The notes: a model not told the origin generated them from the sequence alone. Shown: positions 34,456 through 48,201, counted from the stretch's first letter. The stretch: 64,000 bases of DNA from Orientallactaga sibirica (GCA_036365145.1 JAEOAD010000030.1:10788501-10852500), one strand, 5' to 3'. Program-made: numbers and translations.

Positions 34456-36576
34456 ATGTGTTTTTACCATGAAAAAAGATTCCAAACCATTTTATAAAAT
34501 TTATTTTAAAGAAAGCAAGGGTTTGGTAAATAACTGGCTATAAATGAGAAAAGATAAGGGCCAGGTTTCTTAGCCTGAGAGGAAGAACGATAGAACAGTG
34601 AAGAAAACTGGGGAGTATGAGACAGGAAGGAGGTTTGTGAGCTACCAGCCCAATTTTGTAGGATCCTGTCCTTCACGTGTAAGAAGAAAGGTTTGGGGGG
34701 GTCACCATACACTCTCCCAGACAAGTTCCCCTACTGGCTCCCAGCCTCATGGCTGTGAGCAGGGGCAGGTGCCACAATAATGCTCAGTTTCTCCTCTGCA
34801 GGACTGTGTCTGGCTTTCTATACCCCCTTAGCCCTCCCATAAGAAAGTCTTCCCTTCAAAACATGCACACTCTGCATTACCCTCCTATACTGTCTCTTCC
34901 TTGGTCCTGTCTTATCATGTCCAAATCCTGTCCAAATCCCACCCAAATAGTTCAGAGTTCACATTCTCTAATAACTTCTTACATGACCTCTTCAGCAGAG
35001 CCCTACGGAATACTTTATGGTACTCCTTATACAGTACTTAGTACCTCCTGTTAACAGTTTTGGTGAGTGGCACTTAGTCCCTACATAGCTACTTCACTTT
35101 CCTCTTGTCCTTGGTGCTTAACAGTGTCCAGACCAAGACAGGCACTTGATGTTTACTGAGTCATGAATGACCTTCTGTGATTCTGACCATTTCCTACTGC
35201 AATCCACTGGAAGACATAGTTATAGAACAGTTACTCAAGGAAGAGGATGGGGCATGCAGAACAGTCTCAAACCACAGCATTCTTCTTTGTCCTCCTCCCC
35301 TGTCCAATTGCAGTGAGTCCATGTAGCAGAGGGGATTAAGTGCCACTGCCCAGGCAGTTTGGGATGGTGGAAGAAGTCAGCAGGACAATGACTTAAAGGC
35401 TATAAAAAGTATCCCTTTGCTCTGTTTTCATGATGCTTTGTATTTCTCAGTTTCATTTCCTAAGAACTTTGCCAACACTTAAGAGAAAGAGTCCTCACAC
35501 ATCTAGAAGTGTGAGAGCTGATCGGATTAAACCAGATCAAGGCTTTCCATAGGGAGGGGCCAAGATCCTAGAGCACCTTTCTCAGGTAAAATAGCAAAAA
35601 CCAGAAGGGCTAGATCCCAGAGCCCCACACCAGGGCTGGCCACTTAAATCTGTGGTTGAATTTTCAATGACAAAACAGAATTCTCCAAACCGGAGAAACA
35701 GACCTGGAAGTTGAAGAAGCATAGGAGAATCCTTGTGAGGAGAGCATTCCCTAAACACACAGAGAACTTGGTAGGTGGCTCTGAGATATAAACAATGTTG
35801 GCCACAGGACCTGCCCAGCATTCCCCACAGCAGACATTATTAATCAAAAAGTAAACAGACTATATGGCTCACCTCCCTCTTCCCTTTGCACACAGACACA
35901 AAGAAGACCTGTTATGGTCAAAGACCTAAGAAGATGATAATTACAGTTTGGACATTCCTGAGGAAGATACCCAGGTCATATGAGGGCTTTTGTGTGGAAT
36001 GGCAAACTTAAATTTCAGTGAGATCTAGTTAGTTAGCCACAAACTTTGCATTTAAAGAACATTCCTAACAGAAGCAAGATACTCTGTCTTCAAATATTTG
36101 ATTTCTGTATAGAAATAATGGCCAGCCAGGGAAGTTTGCTGACAGAAGCTAAGTAACATAAGAAGTGGACTTGGGCAAAAGAGATGGCCTCAGCCAAGCA
36201 GCGTGGCTTCAGTGGATGGTGAGGAGAAAATCTGTTGGGCAACTGTTCTTCAAGAAGCCAGACAGAAGAAGTTTGTGGAGATTCATTTCCCATCAGCACC
36301 TGCATCTAACAGGACATGTTATTTCAGTTCACACTTAGCTCAGCAAAGAGTCCTAATTATGTTTATGAGACTGCATGCTGAAGAACATGACACTATGATC
36401 CTAAGGGTATTAGGCAAGACAAATAAAAGTCTGTTATTATAATAGCTAAAGGAGGAAATGAAATTACTTTTGCCCCCAAAATAATCTTGAAGAACAAACC
36501 TTCCATTTCCCAAACAAAACCAGAAGCAGAGATCCCCTAAGAGAAGGGAGAACAGCATAATAGGAATGAGAACACC

Positions 36577-36800
36577 GAACCCCAGCTAGGCAGGATTGCT
36601 TCTCCACTGAACCCCAGCTAGGCAGGACTGCTTCTCCACTGAACCCCAGCTAGGCAGGATTGCTTCTCCACTGAACCCCAGCTAGGCAGGACTGCTTCTC
36701 CACTGAACCCCAGCTAGGCAGGATTGCTTCTCCACTGAACCCCAGCTAGGCAGGACTGCTTCTCCACTGAACCCCAGCTAGGCAAGAATGCTTCTCTACT
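36577..36800. repeat. 32-bp minisatellite, 7 copies, alternating variants
   Basis: Seven head-to-tail units starting GAACCCCAGCTAGGCAGG at 36577, 36609, 36641, 36673, 36705, 36737 and 36769, exactly 224 bp. Units 1, 3, 5 read GGATTG and units 2, 4, 6 read GGACTG at the same place; unit 7 is diverged. It lies in ACSL1 intron 1. Confidence 0.97.
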
Positions 36801-37050
36801 GAGGGTCTAGGAAGTTGGAGAAGGGTCCATTTGTTTGAAAAACTGCACAAAGAGAAGGGGCCTTAATCCTTGGGGTCTTCTAAGGTGCTCTGTACAAAGC
36901 CAGTATTTTCCTTTGGTGATTATGGAATTAAACAGAGCAAAAACATGGAAAGAATTCTAGTCTCATATGCAAATGATTCCAAGTGCCTCACTGAGGTGAA
37001 TAATCAGGAGTCCATTCTCGACCTCAGAGAGGTCAAGAAAACACTTGAAA

Positions 37051-37231
37051 GCTGAGTGTGGTGGCACATGCTTTTAATCACAGCACTCAGGAGGCAGAGG
37101 TAGGAGGATGGCTATGAGTTTGAGGCCACCCTGAAACTATATAGTAAATTCCAGGTTAGCTTGAGCTAGAGTGAGAACCTGCCTCGAAAAAACAAAAAAG
37201 AAAGAAAGAAAGAAAAGAAAAAAAAGAAAAG
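37051..37231 (+). mobile_element. B1 SINE
   Basis: GCTGAGTGTGGTGGCACATG to CTGCCTCGAAAAAACAAAAA with an A/G-rich tail. Confidence 0.9.
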
Positions 37232-37399
37232 GGATGGGAGCAAAACTCCCTTGTGTCATCTCCAAAACTAAGAGAAGGCAAAGAGTAGCCAGTGACCCCT
37301 AGCATCAGGACCAAATTAACAGGACTCCACCTGTACCATGAAATGACAAATAAAAATGACATAAGAAAAAAATAACCAACATTAAAAAACATCATTTCA

Positions 37400-37612
37400 T
37401 GCTAGACAGCTGGCTCAGAGGTTAAAGGCACTTGCAAAGCCTGACAGCCTGGGTTTGATTCCTCAGTACCCATGTAAAGACAGATGCACAAAGTGGCACA
37501 TGTGTCTGGAGCTTATTTGCAGTGGCAGGCGGCTCTGGTGCACCCAATTCTCATTTTCTCTCTCTTTCCTCTCTGCTTATAAATAAATAAATAATAAAAA
37601 TATTTTAAAAAA
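37400..37612 (+). mobile_element. tRNA-derived SINE
   Basis: GCTAGACAGCTGGCTCAGAG to CTTATAAATAAATAAATAAT. Confidence 0.85.
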
Positions 37613-39128
37613 CATTTCTATGCAGTGGGTCATTCACATTAATTCTTCTTCTTAACATTTGGCAGTTTTTGTGGTTGTTTTATTGTGGTAAATATGTAAC
37701 ATAAAATTTGCCATATTAACCATTAACTATATTTTTTAACATTTCTCAAGATAAACAAGATATAAATGGATCATGTCAGTTAATTGCCTTTTGTATGTAA
37801 GTATTTTCACCTGCTACACAAAGGATTTAGGGTGGCAACCTGTCCTTATTAAAGAATGACAGATGGGCTATAAGCCCCTCTGAGAAACTGCACAGCTAAG
37901 CCCTCACTGACTGCCCTGAGCTGGGTCTGAGTCAGGCCCTTACCAGCTACGGGCACAACTTCCACATACATGTCTGTTTGAGAAAGGATATCACTGCTAA
38001 CACACAAACAATGCTCTGAACACTGCCAGGAAATAAAACTTGCTTGGTCCTTTGCAAGCAGAATGCCATTACCACGAGGATGGAGCACTTGCAATGTTTC
38101 CTCCTCCTTCAAGTTCAAGAGAGCAGTGAAGGCAAACACACCTGCAGGAGCTAACCCAGCTAGCTACACAAGAAAGCTGCTCATAACCTCTGAGGAAGGG
38201 CTTGGTGGTGCTACAGGCATTGGGAAGGGAGAAAACTTTATGTATGGGCTAGAGACCACAGGAGGCCTGTGCAAAGAGGCCAGCATGGAACCAGGCCAAA
38301 TCTAAACAAAGACAGGTGGGGGTAGAGATACCTGTAAAACCCAGACCATGTAGGAAGCAAGAAGGCAGACAGAAGGCAGGCAGAGGTGGGGCAGGAACTG
38401 GCAGCCTCATAAGGCAGAGACCAGAAGACTGACTCTCTCCTCCCCCAGGACCCCATTCTCATCAACAGCTGCTGGGGCTCACTTTTGCCCTGGTGTGTTT
38501 AGTTTATGGAGCCATCCTTGTGGGGCCTAGGCTAGTGTGGGATACAGAGCAGACTCCTTGTCCACAAGGAGCCAAAGGGGCTCACAGAGGTTGAAGCTAT
38601 CAAATAGCAGTGACCTGGATAAGAAGGCAAAAGAGGGCACAGGTTGGATAGGGTTACTTACACCTCCTGAAATAGATCAACATTTCAGAGTAACTATCAA
38701 CCAATGTGAATAGCAGACAGAATACAAAGATAGGAATCTATGACAGAGAGAGAACCAGCCACACATAAGGCCGGAGTAGTCACTTTTTGAATTTTTATAG
38801 ATTTCAATAGGTAACTTTGAAAAGCAGAAGCAAATGAAATTTTTTAAGAGGTGAGGTTCCTTGGGATTGAAGACAATCTTTAAAGAACCTGAGATCCTGC
38901 ATCCTTGTGGAGGGCGGAGGTGTTGGAGAAAGGAACAGGCGAAAGAGAGGAAAGGTGAACAAGGATTTTGCTCGTTGTATGGGGGCTGGCACAAGAGAGG
39001 TCTTGGTAACACCACGAGACACGAGCTGAAGTTATACAGAGTTCAAGTAACCATCAGAAGAGAGGACTAGCCTGAGGAAGCCAAAAACAAATCTAACAAA
39101 TAGCAGATTACAGAATAATTACCTAGTA

Positions 39129-39131
<3 letters not shown>

Positions 39132-39163
<32 letters not shown>
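39132..39163. repeat. GA microsatellite
   Basis: About 16 AG units. Confidence 0.95.
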
Positions 39164-39167
<4 letters not shown>

Positions 39168-39686
39168 GACTCATTAGGCTCTTACCTACTTGAAATAAAC
39201 AGATTCCACTAGTTTGGGGTCTTCATGTCCCCATTATATTTATTGCAAATTTTTATTTTAAAAACGTCTTAATCTTCTCAGTAATAAACAATGTAATAGA
39301 ATAGCCATGTACTCTTTACCCCATATGAGCTCTAATCATTATTAACATTTTGTTAATATTATTTTATTATAACCATGTAATTTTTAAAATGATTTTAAAG
39401 CAAATTCAAAACATCCTGTCATTCAGGATGACACTTCTGAGGCCCCAACAGTTCTCTGATACTATAGTTTAGGAAACCATGTGTGGTACAGTAAACCTGA
39501 CTGGATGTGCCAACTGCCCAAATGCCTAAACAAAGGAAGCAAAGTTAAATGTTGACTTGAAGAAACCAACCCCGCACAATATTTAATTTTCATGCAAGAA
39601 AAAGGTTTATATATTGAGTTGGCAAGTATTCATTGAGTACCCAAGATATACCAAGCACAGCTCAAGCTTTTAGAAGGCATGGTAGT

Positions 39687-40034
39687 TGTGGTGGTTTGAT
39701 TCAGGTGTCCCCCATAAACTTAGGTACTCTAAATGCTAAGTTCCCAGCTGATGGAGATTTGGGAATTAATGCCTCCTGGAGGCAGTATATTGCTGGGGGC
39801 AGGCTTCTGGGTATTATAGCCAGTCTCCCCTTGCCAGTGTCTGGCACACTCTCCTGCCACTGTTGCTCACCTGAAGTTGGCCAGGAGGTGATGTCCAGCC
39901 TCTGTTCATGCCACTGTTTTCCCCTGCCATCATGGAGCTTCCCCTCGAGTCTGCAAGCCAAAATAAACCCTTTTTGCCCACAAGTTGCTCTTGGTTGAGT
40001 GATTTCTGCCAGCAATGTGAACCTGACTGCAACA
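39687..40034 (+). mobile_element. MaLR-type solo LTR
   Basis: Runs TGTGGTGGTTTGATTCAGG to GACTGCAACA with an AATAAA at 39962 and the CATCATGGAGCTTCCCCT block shared with the other LTRs. No clear target duplication was seen. Confidence 0.7.
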
Positions 40035-41617
40035 GTGAACCAAAGAAATATTAAAACAAAACATCTGTCTTATTAATGCATCTCCATTGTCAAATGTACA
40101 GAACAAAATCAAAGCATGCTCTGGATTTTATTGATGCCCCTGAAGTCTGACATGGACCAGAACCTTCAGCTTATATCCCACTCTAGCTGACAAACTAAGT
40201 TATCTTTTTAAAACTGGTACTCAGAGACCTCTTGCCTTACAGAAGGAGCTAAACTTATAACACATCCCAATCAGTAGTAAACACATCTCTAATAAGTAAA
40301 TGCTTTTATTCATAAATTCTATACATGTACACTATAAATATTTTATGATCATAAAATATGAGTTTAAAGGAAGACAAAAATACCTATAATAGTTCTACTA
40401 CTTCCATCTTATATATCAATATATGGTCTTCTCCTCCCTCAGAGTGAATGTGCTCCAGAATGGAGACCATTACTTCAACTCCTGTGCACTACCTGCAGTT
40501 TCTTTGCCATCTGCTTTACTAGGGTCAACTATCTAGAGTAGCCATCAGTTCCCTGACATGGGCAAGCAGTAAATAAAGCTGTTAAAAGATGAGTGCCGCA
40601 AAGCTTGCTACATTGCAAAGCCTGAGTGAGAGAGCCCACCAAAAGTGACCAACATCCAGGAGGAAGACAGACATTCAACATCACTCACTGATTGAGAGAG
40701 GCTGAGAACTTCTGGGGAATGTCACCTGGACAAAGGCTAACCTGGGGGAAGGAGAATCAAGGGCCACTTCAGCCTCAGAGGATATTCCTATCTGAGGAGG
40801 TACGTCCTGGAGATCCCACAGTTTCAGGTCCTAGCTCCCAGAAGCCAAGAATCCTCACCTTGCCTAAGCTCTAGAAAGGCCTAGCATCCTGAATCTTATC
40901 TATGTGTCAGGAGAGAAAGAGGCTGACACTGTCTTTAGTGGCTGACCCCAGGGCTCAAGGTTGTCACAATCTTGGATTTCAGATCTATGTTCTATGAGGT
41001 GGTTGGCTGGACTGGGCACACACAAAGTCCCTGCCAGGTCCACATGCTGTACCCTCAAAAGTTGACCCGAGGCACAGTGTGGGTAACTGTCCTATAGAAG
41101 GAACAAATACTTATCTGACCATTCCACTTCTGGCACAGAAATACGGTACATATTTAAAGTAGGAATACCAGGTAAGCATTGACTCTAGTACAGTTATGTA
41201 AGGTTATCAAGAATTTGATACTGATCTCCCTCCTACATCCGGCAAAGCCTGGAGCCACCTGCTTCTCCTCCTAACCGAAACTACAGGAAAGAAATCCCAG
41301 AGATGTAATCCTAAATGTAAAGTTCACTCCCATGAAGTACAGGGTTTTGCTCTAGAGATTTTCAACACTTTGATCTTAGTTGTTAAGATCTAGCTTTTTA
41401 GAACTGACAAAGCTAGGACATGATAATGCATGTTATTATCAGGGACCCTTCTACAGGACATTTAGCTATCTGAAGGTCTCCTAGTTGCAATCATCATGAT
41501 ACTATGAAGGACTTGCTAGGAATAAGGCACTATAATAAGGCACCATGCTGGGGAACAGCAGGTTGGAGTCAGATTATAAAAGTCCAGACAGATAAGCTAA
41601 ATTAAAACTTGGGTCCT

Positions 41618-42030
41618 GGGGCTGAGAAGAAAGTTCATCAGTTATAAATGCTTGTTTGGGGCTGGAGAGATGGCTTAGTGGTTAAGGCATCTGCCTGCAA
41701 AGCCAAAGGACCCAGGTTTGATTCCCTGGTACCACGTTAGCCAGATGCACATGGTGGCACATGCACCTGAAGTTTGTTTGCAGTGGATAGAGGCCCTGGC
41801 ATGTCCATTATCTCTCTCTATCTGCCTCTTTCTTTCTCTATCTCTCTCAAATAAATAAATTTTAAAAAAATTAGACTAAAAAAAAAAAAGATGTTTGTTT
41901 GCAAAGCCTGTTGGCCTGGGTTCAAGTCCCAAACTACCCATGTAACCCAGACAAAAAAGTGGCACAAGACTTCTGCAAGAGGCAATGGCACTCCCAAACA
42001 CACACTTATAAATAAATAAAATAAACAGTT
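41618..42030 (+). mobile_element. tRNA-derived SINE pair, one nested in the other
   Basis: An older SINE (GGGGCTGAGAAGAAAGTTCA ... resuming GCAAAGCCTGTTGGCCTGGG) is split by a complete younger copy at 41658-41889. ATGCTTGTTT and ATGTTTGTTT flank the insertion. Confidence 0.85.
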
Positions 42031-42984
42031 TAACAAACAAAACAACTAAGGGTCCTGACCCAGGGAGATTCTATCATTCTGCTCAGGAAGGATTTAATCC
42101 TTATTTCAGAAAAAGCAGTTATCCCCTTCTCTTTTTCACCCCCAACTTTTAAACTGAGAGCCTTCACTGTCTGAATTGGAAGTAAGAGTCCCTAGACATG
42201 GTTTGTGATACTGGGAATGAAAGGAAGAAGTGGGTGCATGTTGGGTGGCACTGTTCAGAGAGGAGATAAGAATAAGCAGAATTTGCTGACTGACATGACT
42301 CAAGTCAAGCACTCTGTTAAAAGGCTCAAGGCCCAGGGACACTTCTGAATACACAGAAAGGACAATGATCAGGTGTCTTTTATACCCAGAGCTTAGAGTG
42401 TGGTTGAAGTGTCCATATGAAGAAGCAAAATGCACATGTATGAAACGGAACATGAAAGATAGGAGGCAGGAATGCCAGTTAAAATATTTAATAACTAGTA
42501 TGGGCAGGCATGGACTAATCAGAAAAAACCCTTCCATTTCTGATTTAGGGGTGGAGCACTTGGGACCGCAGCTGTTTAGTAACTGATATGGGTGTATTTC
42601 AATGTTTTAAACATCCATTCCATGACTGGTGTGTCCCAGCTGAGTGTTCCTGAGTCCAGGGTTCCCATGAGTGAGTCAGTCAGTCTGAGAAAGAAGTGCA
42701 TCACTCCAGGAAAGGTGCCCCTGAGGAACAGCTCTCTGAAGAGTGAGGTTGGGATGTGGACCAGCATTCCAGATGGGCCAGGGTAGACACAGCAGAAAGG
42801 CAGGGCCCAGAAGGGCCTCCAGAACACAAGGTAGCAAATTGGCCAGACAGGTAAGCTAAACAAAGATTTGGAAGACACATCAAAAGAAGAAACTGGGGTT
42901 TCTGCCCTGAACCACCGTTTCAGAAAAATGAGTAATTCCCTAACTACCACCACTATCCTTAAAAAAAAAAAAAAAAAAAAAAAA

Positions 42985-43122
42985 ACTTGAGGCAGGATCT
43001 CACTCTATAATCCCAGCTGACCTGAAACTATGTAGCCCAGGCTAACCTCAAACTCATAGTAGTCCTCCTGCTTCTGCCTCCCAACTGCTGGGGTTTATAG
43101 GTGTGAGCTACTATGTTCAGCT
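42985..43122 (-). mobile_element. Old B1 SINE
   Basis: GAGGCAGGATCTCACTCTAT to GTGTGAGCTACTATGTTCAG. It follows a 24-base A-run on the plus strand, an unusual polarity for an antisense copy. Confidence 0.75.
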
Positions 43123-43124
43123 CC

Positions 43125-43330
43125 TTTTTTTTTTTTTTTTTAAACTTGTGTGTATGTACACACAAGAGAGAAATAATGGGTACACCAGGGCCTCTTGCTG
43201 CTGCAAATGAACTCCAGATACATGTGCCACTTTGTGCATCTGGCTTTACGTGGCTAGTGGGGAATAAAAGTCAAGCTGTCAGGCTTTATAAGCAATAACC
43301 TTTAAATATTGAGCATTCTCCTAAGCACCA
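43125..43330 (-). mobile_element. tRNA-derived SINE, diverged
   Basis: GTACACCAGGGCCTCTTGCT, CTTTGTGCATCTGGCTTTAC, head near GAGCATTCTCCTAAGCACC. Confidence 0.75.
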
Positions 43331-44029
43331 CCCCACCTTTATAATTTTATCTAAGGTCTTTTGCTGTCTGAACTAGAAATTATATACTATGGACTTGGTT
43401 AGCGATAGCAAGGATAAAAAGAAGAAACAAGTGCATGTTGGGTAGTGTTGGATTCACAGTAGATTACAATAAGCAAAACCTACTGATTTGATTCTCAAGA
43501 CATTAGGTTAAAGACAACACTAATGGCCAGATATTCTTCCAAGAGACTCAGAGCCCAGAAACAAACTTTGTATACATGTATAGTGGCCAGAGGGGAAGGC
43601 AGGTTGTGTAACCTTGACTGAGTCACTATGATGAGAGACCTGGGCTATTTCAGAGCTTGAGGTCTGTCCAAAAAGCCTTGAGGTGACAAAAGAGTTAGAA
43701 GCCTGTGTGACCTAGGTTCCTTCTCCACTTCAACCACAGCAATCTTACTCTTTTTATTCCAAATGTTCAAGTTCTGCCTAAAAGTTCACTGGGGGAAAAG
43801 GCCCAGAATCACTGGAAATGCTACAGGGTGAACTTTAAATTCTGAATATTCAGAAATCTATTCCTTTATATGACTAGTTTTCAACATGATTTAGGCATGG
43901 CTAACCTGCACCCCATGGGCTATATGCAAGCCAAAGATAGCTGGGAATGCAGCTCAACATAAAACCAGAAATTCATTAAAGCACTGTAAGATTTTTTTGT
44001 ATCTCGACTATGAGGTTTCTCAAGTGTGA

Positions 44030-44130
44030 ATTTTGTGCATCTGGCTCACATGGGTACTGGGGAATTGGGCCTGGGTCCTTTGGGTTCACGGGCAAGCACC
44101 TTAATCACTAAACCATATCTCCAGCCCTCA
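44030..44130 (-). mobile_element. tRNA-derived SINE, head half
   Basis: TTTTGTGCATCTGGCTCACA to CTAAACCATATCTCCAGCCC. CTCAAGTGTGAATT flanks on both sides (about 44018 and 44128). Confidence 0.8.
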
Positions 44131-44654
44131 AGTGTGAATTCTATAGATGACAATGTAGTGCAGCAACAACAAAAGGTTGGACATACCTTATAGAGATAAA
44201 AGTGCCTCCAAGAAAAACAGCAAAGAGCAAACCTGTGTGTGGCAATCTCCTGTGAAAGTGCTCTTCGTTCCACAGCCTGTGCTAAGCTGGGGCCTGTGTC
44301 CCCAGCTGTGCTCTCCTCCTGCACACTGTTCCCAGTTTTTAAGATCCAATTTGAGGGCAAAGCCTTTTACTTTTTGATTCTCTAGAAAGTCATGGCCTAT
44401 GAAGCAGCTGAACTTATCAGGCCTTAAACCACACTGCATCAAACTCTCTTCAGTCTCTTCCAATACTTGGTGGTTCAAAGGGAACATTCATGGCTGAGTG
44501 TAAATGAGATAGTGAAAAGCCAAGGAGCAATTACATGGGAAAAGGAGACTTACCTCTGTCCTGTCTTGCCATCAGCTGAATAAACTGGAACTTCCCAGGC
44601 CCGCCAGGACTAAGAAACCTTCTAGCTCCAGAGGGACAGTAGAGCTAAGCAATA

Positions 44655-44815
44655 AGACCGTAAGCCCTGATGCCAGACAGCCTAGGTTCAAATCCTGCCC
44701 TGCACAACTTCATCTCTAAGTTTTGTAAAGTACTGTAAGAGGAGGACTTACTTTACAAAGCTTCTGAGGGGCTGATGATTTAATATATCTGAAAAATCAA
44801 GAACAGAGCCCTGAC
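44655..44815 (+). mobile_element. Possible MIR SINE
   Basis: GCCTAGGTTCAAATCCTGCC and AAGTTTTGTAAAGTACTGTA match the MIR outline loosely. Confidence 0.35.
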
Positions 44816-45324
44816 TGACTACTACAGTCACCTCTTTTGTTCCTAAACTTGGCTCTGTTCAGGCTATAGCTACACTTTAACAGTTACTACAGCCCTGCTT
44901 TGAGGCTGATGGCTGAGCCTTGCTGGGAGAAAACAGTTTCTGCTGTAGCTTTCTCTTCTTACATGTAGATACAAACATTTCTCCCACAACAAACTTGAGT
45001 GCAAAGTGCCAATTTATACAGCAGCCAAAACTGTGCAAGTTGGTAGATAATACATTTATCAGAAGTTGCACCCAAAATGGGGAAATGGCCTACAAGGCAA
45101 CCCACATTTCTCTGATGCCATAACTATTTTCCATTTATCTTTCCAAACCATGAAATCTTTATTTCAACAGCTTTCCACTAGACTACATGAACTTTAAAGT
45201 TCATTAAAACCCACCTGCTAATAAAAATAATTTTCAAATAAAAGCATACTTTATTTTAAATATAAAAATATTTAAATATATAAAAAAGCTTGGAAAACTG
45301 TTTTGAAATAAACAGCCATTCCTA

Positions 45325-45486
45325 AAGACCGTGAATGGATGTGCCAGGGCCTCTAGCCACTGCAAACAAACTCCAGATGCATGCGCTACCATGCGCATCT
45401 GGCTTACATGGGTTCTGGGGAGTCAAACCTGGGTCCTTAGGCTTTGCAGGCAACTGCCTTAACTGCTAAACCATCTCTCCAGCCCC
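45325..45486 (-). mobile_element. tRNA-derived SINE, 3' truncated
   Basis: ATGTGCCAGGGCCTCTAGCC to CTAAACCATCTCTCCAGCCC. Confidence 0.85.
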
Positions 45487-45952
45487 AAAACTCATTCTTA
45501 AAAAATTATGTAACACGGGAAAAAATTTACCATATAACAAAGATGATTAAACTGCCAAAATGTTTAAGTTCAAATGGTAAAATATGCTTTAAAATTATTT
45601 TCCAACTTGTTTAGAAAAGAGACTGAAAGAAAATGCACCAAAATATTAGGACAACATTTAATCTCTTGAAGGTGTTCATTTTTTTACATTTCTTAAGTTT
45701 TTCACAATAAGCATAAATTACTTTTATAGTATGAAAATATAAATCTAGGCTTTGATTTAGATGGCTTCTACATTTTTACTTACAACTTGAAAACTAGCAA
45801 ATAATGTGTGGCTAGAACTAATCCAGGCCCTATATGAATTTAGCCACCCATTCTGAGATCTTCAATTAGAACACAGACTATGGACTGCTCTGAGGCAGGT
45901 CCCCAATGGAACAGAGCCCTCACCCACCTCCAGATAAAAACTTATATCCCCT

Positions 45953-46125
45953 GGCTGGGCGTGGGGGCACATGCCTTTAATCCCAGCACTCAGAAGGCAA
46001 GAGGTAGGAGGATGGCTGTAAGTTTGAGGCCACCCTGAGATTACATAGTGAGTTCCAGGTCAGCCTGGGCTAGACCAAGACCCTACCAAGAAAAACCAAA
46101 AAAAGCAAAAACAAACAAAACAAAA
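45953..46125 (+). mobile_element. B1 SINE
   Basis: GGCTGGGCGTGGGGGCACAT to CCCTACCAAGAAAAACCAAA. Confidence 0.9.
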
Positions 46126-48201
46126 ACCCTGATATCCCTTCTAGTCAGTCACACAGTACTAGAAGGAGCCACTCCATTGCATCCTTCAACCCTCCCCACT
46201 TGACTCCCTCACAACTAACTGAATATTATTGCTTCTATAAGCTAAGAACTTTAAATGTCAGTATGTACAAAATGAAAAGATTAGCTTAACTCATTATGTG
46301 GTAACTTTCTTTTGCAGATAAAGGAGCTGACATTCAGCACTTGATTAAGATGAGACTCTCGGAGATGCCATTACCAATGCTGGTAAAACTGCCTCTACCT
46401 TCTAGCTTGTGAAGCTACCACTTCCTTTAAACTTCTCAGAAGCCCCTCAAAGTACTAGCATGGTGAAACTCAAGCTCAACCACAGGCAGCTTCACCTAGA
46501 AATTACCACTACCTACCACCCCCCCACCCATGCAAAAGCAATACTGGCTATTTGAAAGGCACAGTCTTCCTCTATAAATGACAAAACCACCTGATCTTCT
46601 CCCAAGCCACTCCCCACTAGACAGCCACATCAGAACTAAAGATGTGCTAAAGACATTAAGAATAGCACCACAGAGTGGCATGCTGATATTCTTTCAGTTC
46701 TCCCACACTTAACTCGGAAGCCAAGAGGTAGTCACGAAAACTCCATCTGTATCGTAAAATAGATAACCTGTCCCTATCTGCATCCATCATGTCACCTGTT
46801 AAATGTTATAAAGCTCAGAGATCTCTTTTCAGACAGGTTGTCTACAATAATAATAATACTGCCAAATATAAGTAACAGACACAGGAAGGAAGTATGTCAA
46901 AATGCTTATAACCATGAGGAGAGGGTGATTTAAAATAAGGCTTCTTTGTTTATAGTAAATCCAGAAGAGGAGAAGAGGAGGAGAGGTGAGAGGTCTAAGG
47001 TGTGCTGCTTTGATTCTCCTATTCCAGTAATACAATTTTAGCTCAAGAAAGATTTTAGTCTCATGAATACTTTTAAAAAAGCAGTCAGACTCAACCTAGG
47101 AAGGAATTACCCAGTTGAGTAAGAACAAGAAATAACATCTTCCAAGCTCTAGTCCTGTTTGTTTTCTACTCTTGCCACACTACGTAGTGTTGCTCCAAAC
47201 TGAGAGGTTCCTTTCAGCTTTACCTTCACAAGCCCACCCACTGCAGACTATCAACTCAAAGGTTTTGGTGGACATAAATAAGCTGCCATATCCATCGGAA
47301 AAGATCCAGAATCAACTAGAAGGTTTTAGTTGATTTTTGTTAGATTAAGGCCGATGACTGTTTTTACTGGAATACTCACAAGATAAGTTGAGAAATTTGT
47401 AGCAGGAATAGTGCCATTTAACCAGTCAGTACCTAAATGGAAGGGTAGTGATGGATACTCATGCAGCAAGAAGCAGCTTAAAAGTCTTAACCAGGGCGCT
47501 TGAAGGACACTTTATAATGGCCATTCTTAACTAGGCTCCATAACCTTGAGCCTGGGCGGAGTGTGAAGAAGGTTTGCAAGCCCTGACAGACACACGGATT
47601 GGCTGGGGCGTCAGTCTCTCGATTCTAACCACTTGTACTTCCCAGTCATCGACCACAACTAGCTGTCTACGCTGCAAGATGACAAATAGTATCTTTGCTT
47701 CCCAATTTCAAACGTGCTCGAGTGCTTTAAATCAATGACTCCATCACGGCACTGTACGGCGGCTGCGGGCGCTCCAATGAAGACGCCGCGAGAATTTCTA
47801 CAAATGGCAACCGGCTCCTGGCGTCTGGGGGTACGTCACACAGAGCCTCCCCAACTGTCCGGACGCGCCCCGCAGCCGCTGCCCCCAGGGCACCAGCGAT
47901 GCCCGCTGCCGAGGGAGCAGGGTCCGCGGCCCGGCTGGTACCCGCCCCACGCCCGCAAGGGGCAGGTGCCGCGAGCGCGTCCCCGGGACGCGCAGTACCG
48001 CCGGCAGCCCGCGCCCGCGCAGCCCCGGCTCGGGCGGCCTGGGAAACGAGGCCGCCGAGCAGAGGCCGCAAAAGCGGAAGGTCTGCGAGAGCCGCCCGGC
48101 GCTTCAGGAGTCTCCTCGGCGGCCGCCGTCTCGGAGCTCGGCCCGGCTGGGCAACCCCAGCTCCAAGCCTTCGAAGGTCCAGGCTCGACCAGGGCACTCA
48201 C

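Larger units (their letters stand above)
24515..48201 (-). other. ACSL1 intron 1
   Basis: A 23.7 kb intron between the CpG-island exon and the start exon. It contains the alternative promoter, a MIR, a minisatellite, LTRs and about 20 SINE-derived pieces. Stretches with nothing assignable include 27010-29870 (2.9 kb, low in repeats), 34500-36570, 37620-39120, 40040-41600, 42040-42960, 43330-44030, 45490-45950 and 46130-47730. Confidence 0.7.

Noticed and set aside
36577..36800. CRISPR-like array
   Set aside because: Units are contiguous 32-bp repeats without spacers in a mammalian intron; it is a minisatellite.
42136..42953. Minus-strand open frames of 133 and 125 codons
   Set aside because: No homology recognised and no exon borders; treated as chance in intron 1.
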